Positions 26,051-37,846 of a stretch of DNA of 64,000 nt are shown piece after piece. The stretch comes from Urechis unicinctus (Eukaryota; Annelida; Polychaeta; Xenopneusta; Urechidae), in NCBI GenBank assembly GCA_034190875.2, contig CM067357.1, forward strand, positions 2,578,797 through 2,642,796, given 5' to 3'. How positions within the stretch are numbered: position 1 is the first letter of the stretch; every line of letters starts with the position of its first letter. The notes below the pieces were generated by a model. It was not told where the DNA came from, ran no database searches, and was given only the letters and a program-made list of their open reading frames with translations. The translations under genes and the position numbers were made by a program.

Positions 26051-27430
26051 TGAAACATGATAAAGTTTTCAAAAGTGAAAAAAACAATTATAAAAAAAAT
26101 ATTTGGAGTGAATCTGCTATTCAACGACTGCTATTGGTTTGGCGGTTTCAATTGTCGAATAACGCAATCTTTTGTCAATTTAATTATATGTTTTGCACTT
26201 GCTTAAATAAAAGTATGTTTTAATTTGTTTTGGAACTAAAAACTCATTAAACCGATTAAACCTGATATTTATTCTCACAGGTGGTTAATAGATTACGTTG
26301 GTAAGTATATAGGGTGGCAGTAGGGTGCATTATTTGGTGGCAAACAAAGAATCTCTGATACGAAGAGTTCTCTTCAGTTAAAGGACACTAGATTAAAACT
26401 TGAGAAAGTTGAGAAAATTTTCCCCATATAGTATCCGATCTATCATAGGTAAATGGTCTGTCACTTAAAAGGATAAAGAGCAGTTTTACTGAGATAATTA
26501 GTATATATATTTTTCTTGAGATTCGTGGGTAGTAGCAGATGATGTCTTCTCAAAGAAAGTTTTCGTGGGGTCACAGCGGGTATTCCCATTCATCATGACC
26601 AACAGTTTAAGACACCTGCAGCTCTTCTAACGTTGCTTACACAAAAAAATAATCATGTTTTCAGCAAAAAAGAAAGGAACAAAAATAAACACGCTTATAT
26701 AATACTTATAAATGTTGCAACACAGATAATCTTGATAGCGATAAAGACTCAAGTATCAAGCAACGACAAGCTCAAATCTTAAAGCTAAGACTTAAACAAG
26801 CACGAGAAGTCATTGATTGAACGTCTTCTCCAACTACGCGTCCTTTCTATGACTACACAGCCCATCCATTACCAGCTGTACCAATGGCCCAATACCAATG
26901 GTCCTTAACATGTCAAATATTGATAATTATAAAGGCCGAGACGCACTGGGTCCGACTTGTCTAGGATACGAGCTCAGGATACGACGTGTTCTCTGACGTG
27001 GGATACTCGCGAAATTCTTTTGTCTACGCTTACGCTGCGAAACATATTTATCAAGAAAATATCGGATTGATTTCTTTTATGTTATTGAAATGTGAGATCA
27101 GGTGAACTATACATGGCTTAATATATTTATTGAGCAAGAACTTTGTTTGAATCGTATGCGCCATCGCTGTGCGCATTTCTGTGTAAATTGGGTGATAATA
27201 TGTCATTATGTGATCTCAGCTATCTTCAGTAGTCGATAGATGCGTTACGTCGCTCGACCTTTTCAGTTTGTCAAACGACAGGTCCACTATACAAATGGCA
27301 ATATACCTAGCCATGTACATTTTAATTATTTGATAATCGATCTGACCCCCACCTGTTTGTAGCGATTATGGAGTTTGGGGGTGACTGATTTTGTTCATAT
27401 TCATTGTCAGGGGGTTTCAGTGATTTTTTT
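26051..27430. other. intergenic, nothing recognised
   Basis: AT-rich, short chance frames only. Confidence 0.45.
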
Positions 27431-27905
27431 CAAATTAATTGTATCTCGTTGAAATTATACATGAAAATAGGTATATTCATAAGGATTCCAAAAAGGTATG
27501 TTTCTTTTTTTAAGTCAATTAGAAAAAAAAGTTCTAGAGGTTTCAATTTCCATAGTATTGCTCGGTTTTGTGCCAGAATTCTACGGTAAGGGATAACAGA
27601 CACTTTTCATGTCTTATATGTTGAATATCATAGTGAAATTATACCAATAGAAATGTATAATCTGGAGGATTGTAATAAGCTATGTTTCATTTTTTTAAAT
27701 CAATTAGAAAAAAAAGTTATTGAAGTTTCAATTTCCATGGTATTGCTCGGTTTTGTGCCAGAATTGTATGGTAAGGAATAACAGACACTTTCCATGTCTT
27801 ATATTTTGATTATCATAGTGAAATTTTACCAATAGAAATATATAATCTAGAGGATTCTAATATGCTATGTTTCATTTTTTTAAATCAATTAGTAAAAAAA
27901 ATTAT
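27430..27905. repeat. satellite-like array, about 185-bp unit, three copies
   Basis: Three consecutive units share gaaattatacc/catgaaaata, tttttttaaRtcaattagaaaa and gtattgctcggttttgtgccagaatt-type blocks (units start near 27448, 27632 and 27817). A diverged piece of the same unit lies at 29335-29385 (gtatcacgttgaaattatg). Confidence 0.85.
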
Positions 27906-28246
27906 ACGCAACTTATATAAGGCTAGGGCGAACTCATGATAAACTCGAGATGTTCTCTGTGAAGGAATCTGACACATAACGTGGTTAACTGAATCTCTTT
28001 GATGTGTTAAATCTGGGTGGTGCCCTTGGCGACGAGCAGCTCGCGCAACGGTCGCCGTAACTGTTGGCAGCTGAACATCTACTCCATGAACCCTAAATTC
28101 CACGGGCTGACGTAAGCTGCATATTGCCTTTGAAGTTACTGGCCTGTAACAGATAATGTTTTGATCTAAAACCCCAGATAAATAAATTAAGTACCATGTT
28201 AAGTTCAAGAATCAAATGTTTTCTTAAATCACACAATGCTAATAAG

Positions 28247-28800
28247 ACAAAGCTATACGTTCTCCCGACGCGGGCATGACAAAATCGAACATATTAAAGT
28301 TGAAAATTCGACATAAGTGCTTCAATCGATTCGTAAAAATAAACTTGACCAAAGTATTCCACAATACTTGAATTACCCCATGTACAGATGGATGGGAGGG
28401 CCCAGATTGATAAATGAACGAAAATTGAATTTGTTTGACCCCAGGCGATCAGCCGCATAAGCAATCTGAATCGGCCGTGTGAAGGCAAGCTATACGATCT
28501 CCCGACGCGGGCATGACAAAATCTAACATTTTAAAGTAGAAAAATTCAACATAAGTGCTCCAATCGATTCGAAAATAAACTTGACCAAAGTATTCCACTA
28601 TACTTGAAATACCCCGTGTATAGATGGATTTGAGGGCCCAGATTGATAAATGAACAAAAATCGACTTAGTTTGACCCCAAGCAAACAGCAGTGGTTGTGA
28701 GAGTGCGAAGCCGTGTTGAGTGAAGACAAGGTAGACCCTGACACTGGCTCACGCGGCGAGCATGACACGATTGAACAACGTTTTGAAGTGTATATTACAA
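28247..28800. repeat. 238-bp tandem repeat, two clear copies and one diverged
   Basis: The block agctatacg-tctcccgacg recurs at 28251 and 28489. A third, more diverged copy begins near 28728 (cacgcggcgagcatgacac). The unit is unrelated to the array at 27430. Confidence 0.82.
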
Positions 28801-29559
28801 CAAAAGGGCACCATTTAATAAGATAAAAAACTTCACCCTTTTTTAACTGCATACTGAAATTTGTCAAAAAAGTATACCTATGTCGTGGCCATTTGATAAA
28901 ATTGAGAAAATGATACATTTGTTTCCACCGAAATATTTCGTACGTAAATATTATTATTTTTTGGCCAATTTCTTTAGATTTTATATGATCATAAACATTA
29001 GAATGTCATCTTGTCATTAACCAAACAATGAAAAAGATGCGAGTAACGATTATGAACTGATTTAGAGAATTCAAAACGGAGCGAGTCTCGATAAGTCCAA
29101 AATGCTCGCCTAGAATTTTCACGTATTGCTCCACAAACACACCTTTTTTATGGCTCAAATGGAGTTAAATGCAGAAACTAGGGCAATATTATTGAAATTC
29201 AATACGTTAGCTCTCATGTGATGTATCATTCGTCCATGTATCTTAAATATAAATGCCCGTCAGAGCAAGTTGGAAATAACATTGAGGCACAAGTGCAACC
29301 ACCTGCGGCGAGGTTCGGCTGACACCCCTATCATTGTATCACGTTGAAATTATGCATCATGATAGGTATACTCTAGACGGTGGTATGTGTAAATAGCATC
29401 CTACTCATCATATATAATGCTAAACTAATCACTTAACCCAGGTTCTAATACCTGAGGCACAACCTTGGCCGTATAAGCTATTCGTATCTCTTTGCCACCA
29501 TCTTGGTCAACTAGAATATGCTTCTACCAACTTGCACTGGCTTTCTTCTGCTATAGGAT

Positions 29560-32388
29560 ATCTAACTAAGGTGTGTAGGATAATCTCTTTCAGGTTAGCA
29601 ATAAGTTACACAGCTGTCAGCTGTTTTCTTTTGGCATCTTCTTTCTTTGACAGACTGAACAGGGAATTGCTAGTTGTCTCATCAAACACCCCATCGTTCC
29701 ATGATCCTGACTTGTAATCTATTCCATAGTTTTTTTATTGGTTAGCTAATGAAAGCTTTGCATGCAATTGTAGAGATGCTTGGGTTGGCTTGGCCATCAT
29801 CAGATGATTCATCAATCCAATCACACTTTTATTAAGTTTTTAGAACCAAGATTGTTTTTGAGCGTAATTCAGCAGCTTCTATCTCTGAGAGAGCAGTGTA
29901 GTGGCCACCTTACAGCTACAAATAGTCCTCGAAAAGATGCTGACAAGTTGCTGACATTGCAGGGAGAAGAACAGAAAGGGGAGTTTGGGTCACAGAATCA
30001 TCTTTTTTGGGCTCATTGAGGGAATGGAATACTGCATCTTACGAAAGTCTTATCCCTGTAAAAGGCAAAATATTCCCACTCATGAATCCCTCTGTTTTGA
30101 GTGGCGTTGCTAATGAATGTTGTCAGTTTGGTGATTCATATCAAGTATGATTTGTCTTCCAAAAGCACCACTACGGTGAAGTCACAATTTTACAAATGCC
30201 CCTGTAAGATACTGAGAAACTTTCAGGTCATGAAGAACAACCTTAAAACTCTGTTCATTGGGCTGTATGATTCTGGGAACTCCACCATATGTTTCAGGAG
30301 AATATCAAACCCACTAGCTTGGGAGAACAGAAAATTTAAATGACTTCCGCCGTATGGTGTGATAAAAAGAAAAATACGACACATTTCATACAAAAATCTG
30401 CTAACTTTTCTTCATCAAAGGGTACACTGATAATATGGAAGCCTCCTATTGTGTACAACACAATGTCACAATTCTGTACACCATGAATTCCCATCTGTCC
30501 CTGCACTTGAGTGTAATAAGCATTGTTGTGCTTGAGGTGGAGAAGCTGTGCATCTTTCAATTAACCATAGTGCATAAAGAACAGGAACATTTCTCTTTCT
30601 TTGTCCCAATCAAGAGCTGAAGTGGTCACGGGTAAATTGTCTTCCATTATTTTAGAAATGAGCACATACGGGTCAGTATCTGGTTTGTTCATGATGGTTG
30701 GATCACAGAGGCTGTGATTCGTCCTAGCCTCATTGCTTGCCAGGCTGAGTTATCGGCTTGCCCTTAGTATCTGAATCAATAAGTTCAATATCAGCAGGGG
30801 CGTATTTGATTAATCAGACAAAATCATCTGCAGTGCAGGCAACTGTGGTAGCTCCCGGTATGGCTTGAGCAGACTGTATGATGTGTCCGACAAACTCCTT
30901 TGCTCTATCCAGCACACCCAGGAAGAGGCATGTTGGCTCTTGCTCTGGAGACTGATATGAAGGTTGAATTGGGTCTTTCGAGTAGTTCAAGGACTTGAGC
31001 GTGAGCATTGTTCTGTTAAACAGAAAGAATCAATGAAGTGACTTCATTCTGTTTGCATACCCCCAGTTGTCTATCTTGTACAATCACTTCTATAAATATT
31101 CATTATTTATTCAGCTTCATTTTAGCATATGTTCAATAAACTGAAGCATTTCAGTTAAGTCCAAGTTTAACTCGATCTTGATGTCGGTAATCCGTCGTTG
31201 TAACCCCTCTATCCTTCGAAAAACTCCGCAGTTGTTCGACTTTACAACGCGTTGTTGTTAACATTAACCTCTTTGTTTGTACCGGGGTCATGTGCCTGGT
31301 TACGCAAGGTGCGCTGTTGTGCATGCTTGCATGCGTAATTGGGGTTACCGGGAAATAGACTATTGATTGACATGATTGGCTAAATTGATGTGGGTGGAGA
31401 CAGATAAACAATTGCATGAGTTCTCAAGTAATGACTTCTCGCTTTGAGCTAGATCATCCCAATTGGCAAGTAAAGAGGGGAGAGCATCCCTTTGATCATT
31501 CTCTTAGAGTTTGTTGAATTAAATGTCTGTTGATGCATGGACTGACATATAAACCAACCATTCATTTTGAGTGGCATCTGCGGCATCATCAAGATCTTGA
31601 AGTATTTCTCTATTCACATTAAAGGTGTCCAGTGCATTCATAATCATAGTTTCAATGCCCCGCAAACCCAGCACTCAAAGATTCACTTTTTCATCAGCAG
31701 TCTAATACCCCATGAACTTCTGGCCAAATTTGCTGGTTTCATCAGCCAACCGTGTAATTATTTCGTCTTTACTGAAAACTTCCCCTTGTTGGTTTCATGT
31801 CAGAACAAGTCTTTCTTGATTGATCTGGGAAACAGTTGACCTTGTGGGCAATTTAGAAGCTGGTCATTCCAAAGTCATGTTTTGCCACAGGCGGATCAGA
31901 CAGTAAAAGAAAAGTACCGGATAACAAGAGACGGCAACAATAACTATGGTTATTTGTTCATTTACATAACTAACAATGAGTGTACTACATTTCGTCATGA
32001 TTTTGGAGGATAAATATTAGAATAATCATGTCTTGGGGCTGCATCTTCATCTGGTTCCCGAGTCTTCTTTAGCAACATTGTCTAGGCAATGGTGATGGTG
32101 TGGTCCACTGGCTTTACAAAGTGGAAGGACTGGGTGCCTGACAGCAGCTCTGTCCAGCCAGTTGAGGGGTTATTCCTTAATTTCCTCCTTTGAAAGCAAA
32201 GATGATTGACTGTTTCCAACAACTTCTCTGCCTTGAAAGACAGCCCGCCAAACCGGATGCTTAACTTCCCCTCCAATATCATCAATGGGTACTTTACCAT
32301 AAAGTAGCTTTGCACTGGAAGTTCTGCTCATGAAGAGGAATATTGGCAAAGTTCCCTCCTCGTTCCAAAGGTGAAAAACATATTTCAC
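29560..32388 (-). pseudogene. decayed minus-strand coding region around the YqaJ fragment
   Basis: Beyond the YqaJ piece, several minus-strand stretches read as coding DNA broken by stops. About 31890-31540 contains DEIITRLADETSKFGQKFMG and LDTFNVNREILQDLDDAAD. About 31008-30730 contains FLGVLDRAKEFVGHIIQSA. About 29700-29560 contains DETTSNSLFSLSKKEDAKRK. Frames in 32388-32082 are also protein-like. They probably derive from one or more old genes or elements now degraded. Limits are approximate and a single origin is inference. Confidence 0.35.
30336..30725 (-). pseudogene. YqaJ-type (lambda-exonuclease-like) nuclease fragment
   Basis: The minus strand carries NNAYYTQVQGQMGIHGVQNC and then CDIVLYT and FDEEKLADF, the C-terminal signature of YqaJ/lambda-exonuclease folds (Y-x2-Q-x-QGQ, CD-hydrophobic). 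Upstream in a connected frame are DPYVLISKIMEDNLPVTTSA and LDWDKERE, which resemble the start of this domain. A stop at about 30563 and the absence of the central catalytic part (the usual SPDG and EVKCP motifs) show an internal deletion. YqaJ domains occur in multi-copy, element-associated genes of invertebrates. The fragment is not functional. Confidence 0.7.
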
Positions 32389-32415
32389 ATATAGCCGAGA
32401 CTAAATACGCTCAAA

Positions 32416-32806
32416 CCCCCTGTGGGTCCTAGTGTAGAATAGGTCCACTCTATCCTCCTGCTTGTCGTAAAAGGCAACTAATAGGGAGCAACCTGTTGGG
32501 CATGGGTTGCGACTCGTGTCGGTGAAAGATGGGATCCTTATGGCTCTGCAACACACCACTTAGGCCCGGATTTCGCCTAGACGAGCGGTTAGAATGGCTT
32601 GGTCCAGTAAATCGGCTGGTGGTTGCATATCCCTGGATAATTGTTTGGAATTTTATATTTGTCCCCCTCTTCCATGTGTGTTCCTTCTTTTTCCCATTTA
32701 ATCTAGAAGGCCGCTGCTTTATCAGGTCAAACTTATCTATTTATTTTTCTTGGCGCCATATAACACACAAGTTGTTTGTGTCGTTAAACCCTATACTCAC
32801 TCACTC
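32416..32806 (+). mobile_element. short head-plus-tail element S1
   Basis: A 5' head (cccctgtgggtcc, tagaataggtcc, then caacctgttgggcatgggtt) is joined to a 3' tail (gcgccatataacacac, cgttaaaccctatactcac) with only about 100 bases between and no coding sequence. Head and tail match those of the full LINEs in this window. It ends in (actc)n. Confidence 0.8.
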
Positions 32807-32823
32807 CTCACTGAGCTCGCTCT

Positions 32824-33517
32824 TCATATACATTTTCCTTCCCCAAGATATCTAAGCTGACTGGGGTGGGAATGTATCATTCTCTCATGATGTTCAGTGG
32901 CTTCGTTTCCAGAACCATTTGTCTTTTGAGTGACCTTCAAAATGTTGACCCATTCAGTTGCCCTTTCTATATTGTCACCACCCCAATTTGCCAGTGTTTC
33001 TATCAGCTGGAACATGATTGAATATGGGACTCCTCTGTGAGGCTGGATTGATGCTGTTGCACCTGGCTTCAAACGAATGCTGCATTCCTGCTCATACCTC
33101 CCCATTCCCCTGGACATATGAATATTAAGTTGCAGTTTATTTGCCGGTGAGATGTTGCAAAACGATATCAACCCTTTTAACTAAATCCAACAGCACACAG
33201 GCTTGCTGGTGCAATATGGCAGTTTCCATGTTTGTGCCTCCCAGTACCGTGTTTGTTTGTATATTGCCATACACCGTAACTGGTGATACGTTAGCCGCTG
33301 CTCCTGTGTCTAGTTTGAAGTCAACCTCAGTGCCATTTATAAAGTCTGTCATTTGTTGTGGCTGGTGGCCTCGGCCTCGTGTTGTTCCAGCTGGTTTGCT
33401 CTCGACATTTACATACAACCCCCAGATGGTTTGTTGCATGATTGCCATATGCTGGACATTGAAACCTGGCATGACTTGTGCCGCAGTACTCCCATTTGAC
33501 TTGATAAGGAATTCCAT
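32824..33517 (-). pseudogene. Ty3/gypsy retrotransposon pol fragment (protease and RT start)
   Basis: The upstream frame (33517-33137) contains a retropepsin core with the catalytic Asp-Thr-Gly at residues 70-72 (VDFKLDTGAAANVSP). The next frame (33171-32824) has the entry of a gypsy-type reverse transcriptase (IRLKPGATASIQPHRGVPY, then a degraded TEWVN-like stretch). The two frames overlap with a shift and the RT catalytic motifs are absent. No LTRs, primer-binding site or integrase were seen. It is a truncated, decayed copy. Confidence 0.75.
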
Positions 33518-33735
33518 TGTTCAGAATGCCACGGTTACACTCTCAGCTGTACTTAGGTCTCAATCATAACGGATCGGTAGTTCACAGGCAATTGAAATTA
33601 AGCGACTAGGATGGCTTTGGTTGCATGCACTCGTCTTAAATCACCCCTTGTCTCTAAACGTTTGTGGGTCTTTATATGTAAGCACCTTCATGAGGCGCAC
33701 ACTGGGAGAGTTCACATGCAAGTGCCCCACCCCCA

Positions 33736-34162
33736 CCCCTTATGGTTCCGGGGGTAGAATAACCCCACTGTATCCTCCTGTATGTCTTAATAGGCTACTA
33801 ATAGGGGGCAACCTGTTTGCCGTGGGTTGTGACTTGTGTCGGTGGACAATGGGATCCAGGTGGATGAGTGGCGAGGTCCTTTACGAGGGCCATGTCTGCA
33901 ACATACTACTCTGGCAAGGATTTCGACCAGGCGAGAGGCTGGAATGGCCTGGTCCAGTCAATGGGCTGGTGTTGACTTGCCCTTGGATACTATTTGCTTT
34001 TTTTTATCTTTTTTATCACCATCATCTACTTGTATGTCACTCTTTTTTCCATTTATCCTAGAAGGCGGCTGCTTAATCAGGTCAATCTTATCTATTCACT
34101 TTTCTTGGCACCATATAACACATAAGTGTTGGTATGCCGTTAAACCCTATACTCACTCACTC
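33736..34162 (+). mobile_element. short head-plus-tail element S2
   Basis: Same layout as S1: head (ttccgggggtagaataacc) to tail (ggcaccatataacacataag), ending in (actc)n. Confidence 0.8.
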
Positions 34163-34318
34163 AAATTCAAGTCTGAGTGAGACAGGATGCGATTAACATG
34201 CTTATAGGGCTAAACCAACAGAGATGGGCTTGTACTCAGGTACTCAAAATGATCAAGAATCATAGAGCTGGTCTCTCCACGCGAATTTGATCTTCCACAC
34301 AGCAAGCTACGTCCCGAA

Positions 34319-34765
34319 TCACCATTGAGTTATCTTATCTCTACGTGGTGAAAGATTGAGATGGAAACAGTCGTTCACCAGGTCCTCCATACCCAGAATT
34401 TCACATTCATCTTTTAACAGCCCTTCTGTACGCACATCAACATTAACAGACCCGTTGTACTTATAATCTACACACAGGACCAAAAGATCAGGATTAAAAT
34501 CAACAGATAGAACAGACAGTGTCTTCTGAAAGCCGAGAGCATTCCAAAAAAATGTATCTAAAAACAGCCTGTTTGCCTGGAAGCATTGACCTTGGTTCTT
34601 GACTTGAAGGTCATACAACTCCTTGGAATCTCGCAGGAGGTTGATGTTATGGATGAGCTTGGTAAAAGGAAAGGGTCTTGCAGGCGTGTAGGACATGGCG
34701 CTTGAAACATAATGCTCGTCATCATACCAGACATCCTTGGATGGAGCGGCTCTAGCGGTTGCCAT
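34319..34765 (-). CDS. BTB/POZ domain protein
   Basis: A 148-codon frame from ATG 34765 matches a BTB fold. Residues about 38-140 read INLLRDSKELYDLQVKNQG, QANRLFLDTFFWNALGF, SVDFNPDLLVLCVDYKYNG, SVNVDVRTEGLLKDECEILG and MEDLVNDCFHL, in the BTB order (D-x-V strand, H/R-x3-L, Y-x-G-x-V, LL.A..L.M..L...C). Several consensus residues are altered (HR to NR, FIYTG to CVDYKYNG). The frame stops soon after the domain, so no BACK or kelch part follows; it may be a first exon, a small BTB protein or a degenerate copy. BTB proteins typically dimerise or act as cullin-3 adaptors. Confidence 0.65.
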   Translation of the reverse strand: MATARAAPSKDVWYDDEHYVSSAMSYTPARPFPFTKLIHNINLLRDSKELYDLQVKNQGQCFQANRLFLDTFFWNALGFQKTLSVLSVDFNPDLLVLCVDYKYNGSVNVDVRTEGLLKDECEILGMEDLVNDCFHLNLSPRRDKITQW

Positions 34766-35812
34766 GATTTCACAGGGTCCCGAAACATGGATACTGATTA
34801 GAAATAATTGAAATAAAAATGGTTGCTATGGAAAATATCTATACTTAGTCTGGTATACTATCAATGAATACTACACAGTAAAAAAGATAAATAGTTTTTT
34901 TCAAATCTGTTGGATAATTGTTAAACAGTTATTCATAGATACACCGTGCAATATTGTGTATGGACGGTTTACATTGGAATGAGAAGTTGATTGATTGCAA
35001 CTTTTTCCCCCATACATTAATGCAGGGACTCTTGATACAAAAAAAGACTGCGGTCATAACGTGCTCTATTAAACATTAATGACATCTACATCTATAAATG
35101 GGCGCTGGTTATTGGAGGAACAAGCGGATGAAATGATATAAACGTGCTCCAATATAGTAAGCGTCTGCTTCTAAAGTAAGAATCACAAATTAATTGAATT
35201 CATGAGATTCCATAAGAACTGATCATGAGAGATTACAAGACAACCTCTTGAGTGGTGTCAGGGTAATTAACTACCTTACACTTTGTTTTGGTGAAATACT
35301 ATTTAATAGAACCCAAGCCTGACCCAGTTAGGTCCAGTATCTGTCTGACCCAACTTTACATTATAATTCTAAATGACAACAGTCTGTTCGAAGTTTCCTC
35401 CATCCAAAAGTTGGTCGTTATGGAAGTGAACAAAGCACCTCCACAACACCAAAGTAACAAATTTGTTACCTTTTCATTCCACTTCTTGTCATCCATTCTT
35501 ATCCACATAGTTTTTCCCTTCTTTTTTCCATTCATCCTTGGTGGCTGCTGAACAGGTCAATTGAGTTGATGAGTGAACAACTCTTTGAGCTGTGTGCTAT
35601 CGATTTGAGTATTGCCCTGGCGTCATGTGTGCTGGTTGAGCCGCACGTCGCTTGCTGGTTGAGCCGCACGCCGCTAACGCCCCCATGTTGGGCTCCACGG
35701 TAGGCGGGGAGCACCAGTAAAGAAAAGTTATTATAATATCATGGCTCAAAAACAAGCTTTAGACCGATTATCAAAACGAAATAGACCCTGTGAAACTGTT
35801 GAAACCTCGTCT

Positions 35813-36225
35813 CCCCCCCCCCCCCCTGTGGGTCAGGGGGTAGAATAGGTCCACTGAATCCTCCTGCATGTCGTAAGAGGCGGCTAATAGGGTGCAACCT
35901 GTTGTCCGTGGGTTGCGACTCGTGTCGGTGAACAATGGGTTCGTAATTGTTGGGTGGAGCTGTCCTTTTTACAACTGTATCTGCAACACACTACTCTAGC
36001 CGCGATTTCCTCTAGACGAGAGGCTGGAATGGCCTGGTCCAGTCAATCGGCTGGTGGTGACTTGCCCTTGGATTCTACTTGCAATTTTATCTTTTCCAAC
36101 ATCATCCACTTGTATGTCACTCTTTTTTCCAATTTTTTCCCATTTAGCTATAAATCTTTCTAGACGCCATATAACACATACGTGTTGGTGTGTCGTTTTA
36201 ACTTATTCTCACTCACTCACTCACT
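35813..36225 (+). mobile_element. short head-plus-tail element S3 (first of a dimer)
   Basis: Starts with a C tract and ctgtgggtcagggggtag, ends in (actc)n at about 36225, directly followed by the next element head. Confidence 0.8.
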
Positions 36226-36648
36226 CCCCCTGTGGGTTCGTGGGTAGAAAAGACCCACTGTATCCTCCTGTATGTCGTAAGAGGCGACTTATAGGGGGAA
36301 ACCTGTTGGCCGTGGGTTGCGACTCGTGTCGGTGGACAATGGGATCCAGCTGGTTGAGTGGAGTGGTCCTTTTGAGGGCCATATCGGCAAAACACCACTT
36401 CGGTCTGGATTTCACCTAGACGAGAGGCTGGAATGGCCTGGTCCAGTCAATCGGCTTGTGGTGATTTGCCCTAGGATAATCGTTTCCATTTTTATCCTTT
36501 TCCATTTCCATTTTTCCTAGAAGGCGGCTGCTTAATCAGGTCAATATTATCTATAAACCTTTCTTGACACCATATAACACATTCGTGTTGGTGTGCCGTT
36601 AAACCCTATGCCTACTTAACTTTACCTTACCTCACTCAATCACTCAAT
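36226..36648 (+). mobile_element. short head-plus-tail element S4 (second of a dimer)
   Basis: Head ccccctgtgggttcgtgg, tail gacaccatataacacatt, then tacttaactttacctt and tcactcaatcactc. It shares one outer target duplication with S3. Confidence 0.82.
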
Positions 36649-36843
36649 ACCTCGTCCTAATGGCCAAGATTTCTTGTTATTTCAAACACCGAACAAGATC
36701 GTTCACTCACGACGCTTAGCCCATTTGCCATTGGCAAAGGAATTGAGGGGTTTGCTGGAGTACCGAAAAAACATCAGGTGACTCCCGTTTGTTGAAGAGG
36801 ACCGACCCAGCCACGCCAGATGCCTGTTAAAGTCAGCGCTACT

Positions 36844-37655
36844 ATTCGTACCGTGCTGCCATTTACACAGACGGTTCGAAAGAAGACAATAAAATTGGAG
36901 CTGCAGCCATTATGGGGAAATCTGTTTTTAACATGAGGCTACCACCTCCACTGTCAATTTTCCACGCTGAGCTTAAAGCTCTTTCCATTGCACTTTGCCT
37001 TATTGCCCAATCAAGTAAAAAGCGTTTTGTTGTATTTTCCAACTCCCTGTGTGCCCTGGAGGCAATAACAGGGAGTAATTTACGTAATGGTTTTATTTTA
37101 AATGTTGTGCTTTTATATTCTCAATTGACAGATCGTGGCAAGGATATTTTGTTCGTATGGGTTCCGAGTCATGTTGGCATCCCTGGTAATGAGAGGGCAG
37201 ACAGAGCTGCCAAGGAAGCACTCATCATGAATGTGACTGAGGTCAAAGTCCCCTTTACAGACTTTAAACCTCAGTTCGTTAAATTTTTTAAACAGAAATG
37301 GCAGGACCTGTGGGATGAATCCATCCCAAACAAACTTTACGAAATTCAGCCTCAACTTGGGGAGTGGCCACAGAGCTGCAGAGAGAGCAGAAGAGAGGAG
37401 GTTATTCTTGCTCGCGCTCGTATAGGACACACCTATACAACTCATGCCTTTCTACTAAGGGATGAGCCCATCCCTGAATGCATTCCTTGTCAATGTACCT
37501 ACACCGTCAAGCACATTCTCATCGAATGTGCTGATTTGATTTTGATCCGAAATCGCTTCTTCCGGGTTCAAACCCTTTCAGAATTGTTTGAAAGGGCGAA
37601 TCCATCCAAGATACTTGGATTCATAAGAGAGATTGGACTTTTCTATAGATTTTAG
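36844..37655 (+). pseudogene. LINE ORF2 C-terminal fragment: RNase H and CCHC tail
   Basis: The frame reads YTDGSKEDNKIGAAAI, AELKALSIALCL, then FVVFSNSLCALEA and WVPSHVGIPGNERADRAAKE, the RNase H order D-E-D-H/D. The third acidic residue is Asn here (FSNS) where copy E has Asp (FSDS), so the catalytic site is damaged. The C-terminus holds the CIPCQC-x8-H-x4-C knuckle and ends GLFYRF. The frame itself is open. Confidence 0.85.
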
Positions 37656-37846
37656 ACCATACAATTCTCAAATATTATACATAATTCAATTCTTATAATT
37701 CAATTAATACTAATGGGTTTAATTTTTAGTTAGTTTTAACCATTGACTCCTTATCCTTTCGTACTCGTATTTCCCCTCCTTAAGTAGGCACCATATAACA
37801 TACTAGTGTTGGTGTGCCGTTAAATCCTATACTTACCTTACCTTAT

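Larger units (their letters stand above)
35465..37846 (+). mobile_element. type 2 LINE, copy D, internally deleted, with nested dimer
   Basis: The 5' UTR (35465-35740) matches that of copy E (gctggttgagccgcac, cccccatgttgggctcc). ORF1 starts (MAQKQALDRLSKRNRP) and is interrupted at 35812 by a dimer of short elements. It resumes at 36649 (WPRFL, then a degraded IGKGIEG-like part) to about 36840. There the sequence jumps straight into the RNase H part of ORF2, skipping roughly the rest of ORF1, the endonuclease and the reverse transcriptase. The tail (37656-37846) is of type 2. The eight bases acctcgtc flank the dimer (35804-35811; 36649-36656). Confidence 0.85.

Noticed and set aside
27885-28208. 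Minus-strand frame with a possible acceptor (ttacag near 28145)
   Set aside because: Protein-like in part, but no family, no donor and no neighbouring exon.
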